64,000 nucleotides of DNA from Cacajao melanocephalus (lineage: Eukaryota > Chordata > Mammalia > Primates > Pitheciidae): assembly GCA_963573385.1 (NCBI GenBank), contig CAUYLG010059051.1:1-64000 (forward strand), written 5' to 3'. The notes beneath the pieces are model-generated. The model saw only the letters and a list, made by a program, of their open reading frames with translations, made no database searches and was not told the origin of the DNA. Positions 60,531 through 64,000 of the stretch are shown in pieces (position 1 is the stretch's first letter; each line of letters opens with the position of its first letter). Made by a program: the position numbers and the translations under genes.

Positions 60531-60691
60531 TAAGATGGGGGTCTCACGATGTTGCCCAGGCTGGATTGCAGTGGCTGTTCAAAGATGTCATCCTAGCTCA
60601 CTACTGACTGGAACGCCTGGGCTCAAATGATCCTCCCCTCCTCTGCCTCCTGAGTAGCCGGAACTATAGGCACGTGCCACCTTGCCTGGCC
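60531..60691 (-). mobile_element. 7SL-like fossil Alu monomer (FAM/FRAM type)
   Basis: The reverse complement runs from ggccaggcaaggtggcacg through gaggatcatttgagccc to cagtagtgagc, tttgaacagccactgc and aatccagcctgggcaacat. The tract cagtagtg...tgaacagccactgc tracks 7SL RNA (cagtagtg...tgaatagccactgc) more closely than a modern Alu arm. Confidence 0.7.
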
Positions 60692-60699
60692 TATCGTTC

Positions 60700-61083
60700 A
60701 GTTTTAAATCAAAATCTCAATATTCTTTTTCATAAAGAGGATGCACGAGTAGAATGTGTTAATACAGTGGTTTTAATGGTCATCAATATAAAAATATTTT
60801 CATAATACTAAGATGTTATTTGCCTTTTCACTCTCATTTCCTCATGAGTTGTAGACATTTGAGTTTGTTAGAGACTGTGTGTGATATTGCAATGGAATGA
60901 ATGCAGAACAGCTGTTTTCTATTAAGCCAGACTTTTAAAAAGGTTTTCAAAGGCATAAAAAGTTTTTGTTTTAATTTCTCACATAGTAAATGTTGATAAT
61001 GTCAATATAAACAAAAATTGTTTACAGCCCTTAACAATTTTTAAGTGTGCAAAGGAGTTGAGACCAAAAGTTTGAGAACCACT
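60700..61083. repeat. Possible hAT-type DNA transposon
   Basis: The end gaccaaaagtttgagaaccact, preceded by caatttttaagtgtgcaaagg, is a hAT terminus. The left boundary is uncertain. Confidence 0.45.
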
Positions 61084-61909
61084 ATATGAAAGAAATAAAG
61101 TTTATCAGAAATAGATGTCAAGAAAGTATGTATTTACCAGAAAGGAGGTAGGAAAAGATTATTTAAACCCAAACTGTAGCCATTCCTTGCAGTTTAAGGA
61201 AAATACATTTCCATACAGCTTTCTTCCACCTACTAAGGAAAAGAGAAAGAAATTACAAAATCTCTGCCAATTATTCTATCTTGCATAAATGGCCCTTTGT
61301 TTAATCCAGACATTAATGAGTTTTTGGCTATGCAAAGTTAAGCCTGGGGCAGAGTAGAAGGAAAGAGAGATTGCTCTGCATAATTAAGTGAGGGGGATTG
61401 AATTAGGGGGGATAAAAGAGAAGCCAGAACCCAGGGAGGGGCCAGGAAAGTATGAAGTAGGTAACTGGGAAGGATTTTTGAGTGGGAGGGAGGCTGAACT
61501 ATACCAAGCCTTCAGTGAGTGGTGCCTTGTGTGAACAGTGTGTTTGGTGCAGTTGGATATTTTGGGTAGAAGGGTAGGGACAAAGATCTAAGTTTTCTGT
61601 GTGGATTTGCAAGAGCAGAGAAGATTGTGGTGGATATGAGATCCAAGTGAGCTCAAAACATCAGGCTGTAAATCCACAAGTGACCACAGTAAACAAAATT
61701 CCTAGAAAAGTCACAAAGATCTTGAGGAGGCTGCTGAACTTTCCACAGACCATGGGATATGGGTTGTGCTTTTTAAATTTTGTGTTTACTCTTTAATTTC
61801 AAGGAGCAAAGTGACTTCAGTTGACCGTGGACTGATAACTATATTAAACTCCATAAAGCTGAAAGGGGCTGTGGATTAAAAGGGTAGGCAGAAATGTTGT
61901 GAGAGTATG
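61084..61909. other. Unique sequence upstream of STX18
   Basis: Nothing recognised. Confidence 0.5.
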
Positions 61910-61996
61910 CTACTGCAACTCCAGGGCTCAAATGATCCTCTCGGTTCAGCCTCCTGAGTAGCTAGGACTGTAGGCCTGTGCCACCATGCCCAGCCT
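61910..61996 (-). mobile_element. Alu arm fragment
   Basis: gggctcaaatgatcctctcgg, cctcctgagtagctaggactg, ccaccatgcccagcct. Both Alu ends are missing. Confidence 0.8.
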
Positions 61997-62038
61997 GTTG
62001 GATGTAGTACACAACTGCCCAGTTGGATGTAGTACACA
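61997..62038. repeat. 17-bp direct repeat, 25-bp period
   Basis: gttggatgtagtacaca occurs at 61997-62013 and 62022-62038. Confidence 0.95.
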
Positions 62039-62102
62039 GATTATGTTTTCTTTATGCATTCGGCAGATGTTGATTGGGCCAGACACTGTTCTGAAAAATA
62101 CA

Positions 62103-62514
62103 CAGTCGACTCTGAACAACACAGGCTTGAACTGCATGTGTCCACTAATACTCAGACTTTCTTCTGCCTTTGCCACCCCTAAGAGAGCAAGACCAACCCC
62201 TCCTGTTCCTCAGCCTACTTGGTGTGATGTTGGTGAGGATGAAGACCTTTACTTTATGAAAATCCACTTCCATTTAAGGGATAGTAAATATATTTTCTCT
62301 TCCTATGATTTTCTTAGTACCGTTTTCTTTTCTCTAGCTTACTTTAGTGGAATGATACAGTATCTAATACATATGACATACAAAATATATGTTAACTGGC
62401 TGTTTATGTTATTGATAAGGATTCTGGTCAACAGTAAGCTATCATTAGTTAAGATATTAGGGAGTAAGAAGTTATGCATGAATTTCCAACTGTGAAGGGT
62501 GGAGGAGTCAGCCA
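62103..62514. mobile_element. Tigger-type DNA transposon
   Basis: cagtcgactctgaacaacacaggcttgaactgc, gccacccctaagagagcaagaccaacccctcc, ttttctctagcttacttta, ctggtcaacagtaagctatc. Nonautonomous TcMar-Tigger. The 169-residue frame across it is not a gene. Confidence 0.82.
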
Positions 62515-62754
62515 GGATAATTGTACTGGCATCCCTAAATATAGCTCCCTACTGCAGCAACCCCTATACAAGCAGACTAGATGTAGGCTGCCAGTGAAAA
62601 CCAACGTGTCATTTCTGGGCAGCAACTTTAAGAACTAATGTGTGATTCACCATGCTCTCTTTCCCCTCTGCTGTGACAACCCTTAATGTTGCAATGTTCC
62701 ATCAGCCTGAGTCCTTAAGTAAAGATGACATGGGACATAACCGACCAAGGACAT

Positions 62755-63202
62755 TGTATTAGTCAGCGTTCTCTAGAGGGACAGAACTAATAGCCTAGAT
62801 GTGCATATATAAAGGGGAGTTTATTAAGGAATATTGACTCACATGATCACAAGGTGAGGTCCCACAACAGGCCATCTGCAAGCTAAGGAGCAAGGAAAGC
62901 CAGTCCCAAGTCCCAAAGCTGAAGAACTTGGAGTCTGATATTCAAGGGCAGGAACCATCCAGCTCAGAACGATGTAAGCCAGAAGACTAAGCCAGTCTAG
63001 TCTTTCCAGATTCTTCTGCCTGCTTTTCTTCTGGCCGCACTGGCAGCTGATTAGATGGTGCCCACCCAGATTGAGAATGGGTCTGCCTTTCCCAGTTCAC
63101 TGACTCAAATGTCAATCTCCCTTGGCAACACCCTCACAGACACACTCAAGAACAATACTTTACATCCTTCAATCAAGTTGACACTCAATATTAACCATCA
63201 CA
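62755..63202 (-). mobile_element. Solo ERVL LTR (MLT2A-like)
   Basis: On the minus strand it starts tgtgatggttaatattgagtgtcaacttg and ends gaactgactaataca-type sequence (plus: tgtattagtcagcg...accatcaca). Length is 448 bases. The 5-bp target duplication gacat at 62750-62754 and 63203-63207 shows a complete LTR with no internal provirus. Confidence 0.82.
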
Positions 63203-63207
63203 GACAT

Positions 63208-64000
<793 letters not shown>

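Noticed and set aside
61986..62495. 169-residue plus-strand open frame
   Set aside because: It lies almost wholly in a nonautonomous Tigger element and an Alu fragment.

Overview
This is vertebrate, almost certainly human (or ape) nuclear DNA. The evidence is at least eight Alu elements including full dimeric copies, primate L1PA/L1PB-type LINE-1 pieces, MIR/L2 fossils, Tigger and hAT DNA-transposon relics, MaLR and ERVL LTRs, and a CpG-island promoter with a spliced coding exon. It is not a bacterial or viral accessory region, and no operon, CRISPR array or gene cluster is present.

One protein-coding gene is identifiable. The minus-strand ATG at 59579-59581 opens a 56-codon reading frame ([20 protein letters not shown]...) that I recognise as the N-terminus of syntaxin 18 (STX18, 4p16 in human). 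It ends at a consensus splice donor (GTG|GTAAGC) at 59413. Everything from 59413 down to base 1 therefore reads as STX18 intron 1, about 59 kb and still open at the window edge. I found no second exon. Upstream of the gene (59.6-64 kb) lie the CpG-island promoter and the start of the divergent territory where the lncRNA STX18-AS1 is known to run on the plus strand.

Layout: 0-0.5 kb, 5' end of a minus-strand L1 and a monomeric Alu. 0.5-12 kb, mostly unique sequence with MIRs and a 4.7-kb AT-rich repeat-poor block. 12-21 kb, Alu pairs, a MER2-like element and a tiny L1 with a twin-priming signature. 21-28.5 kb, the densest retroelement zone: a 36-bp perfect palindrome, a four-layer nest of transposons, an RPS7 processed pseudogene and two L1 3' ends. 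28.5-45 kb, sparse repeats with long unique AT-rich blocks and one long L2. 45-59 kb, an MST-type LTR, Alus, L2s and MIRs, and a miRNA-like hairpin at 49.1 kb. 59.1-60 kb, CpG island and exon 1. 60-64 kb, MIR, a 7SL-like Alu monomer, Tigger, a solo ERVL LTR and a terminal Alu.

The most unusual signals are fold-back structures that the repeats do not explain: 36-bp perfect arms at 21550-21633, a long imperfect hairpin at 49077-49157, a 15-bp stem inside a MIR at 55339-55374 and a 12-bp stem at the edge of a microsatellite at 54058-54086. There are also retrotransposition scars with readable mechanism. Repeat subfamily names come from memory of consensus sequences and were not computed.
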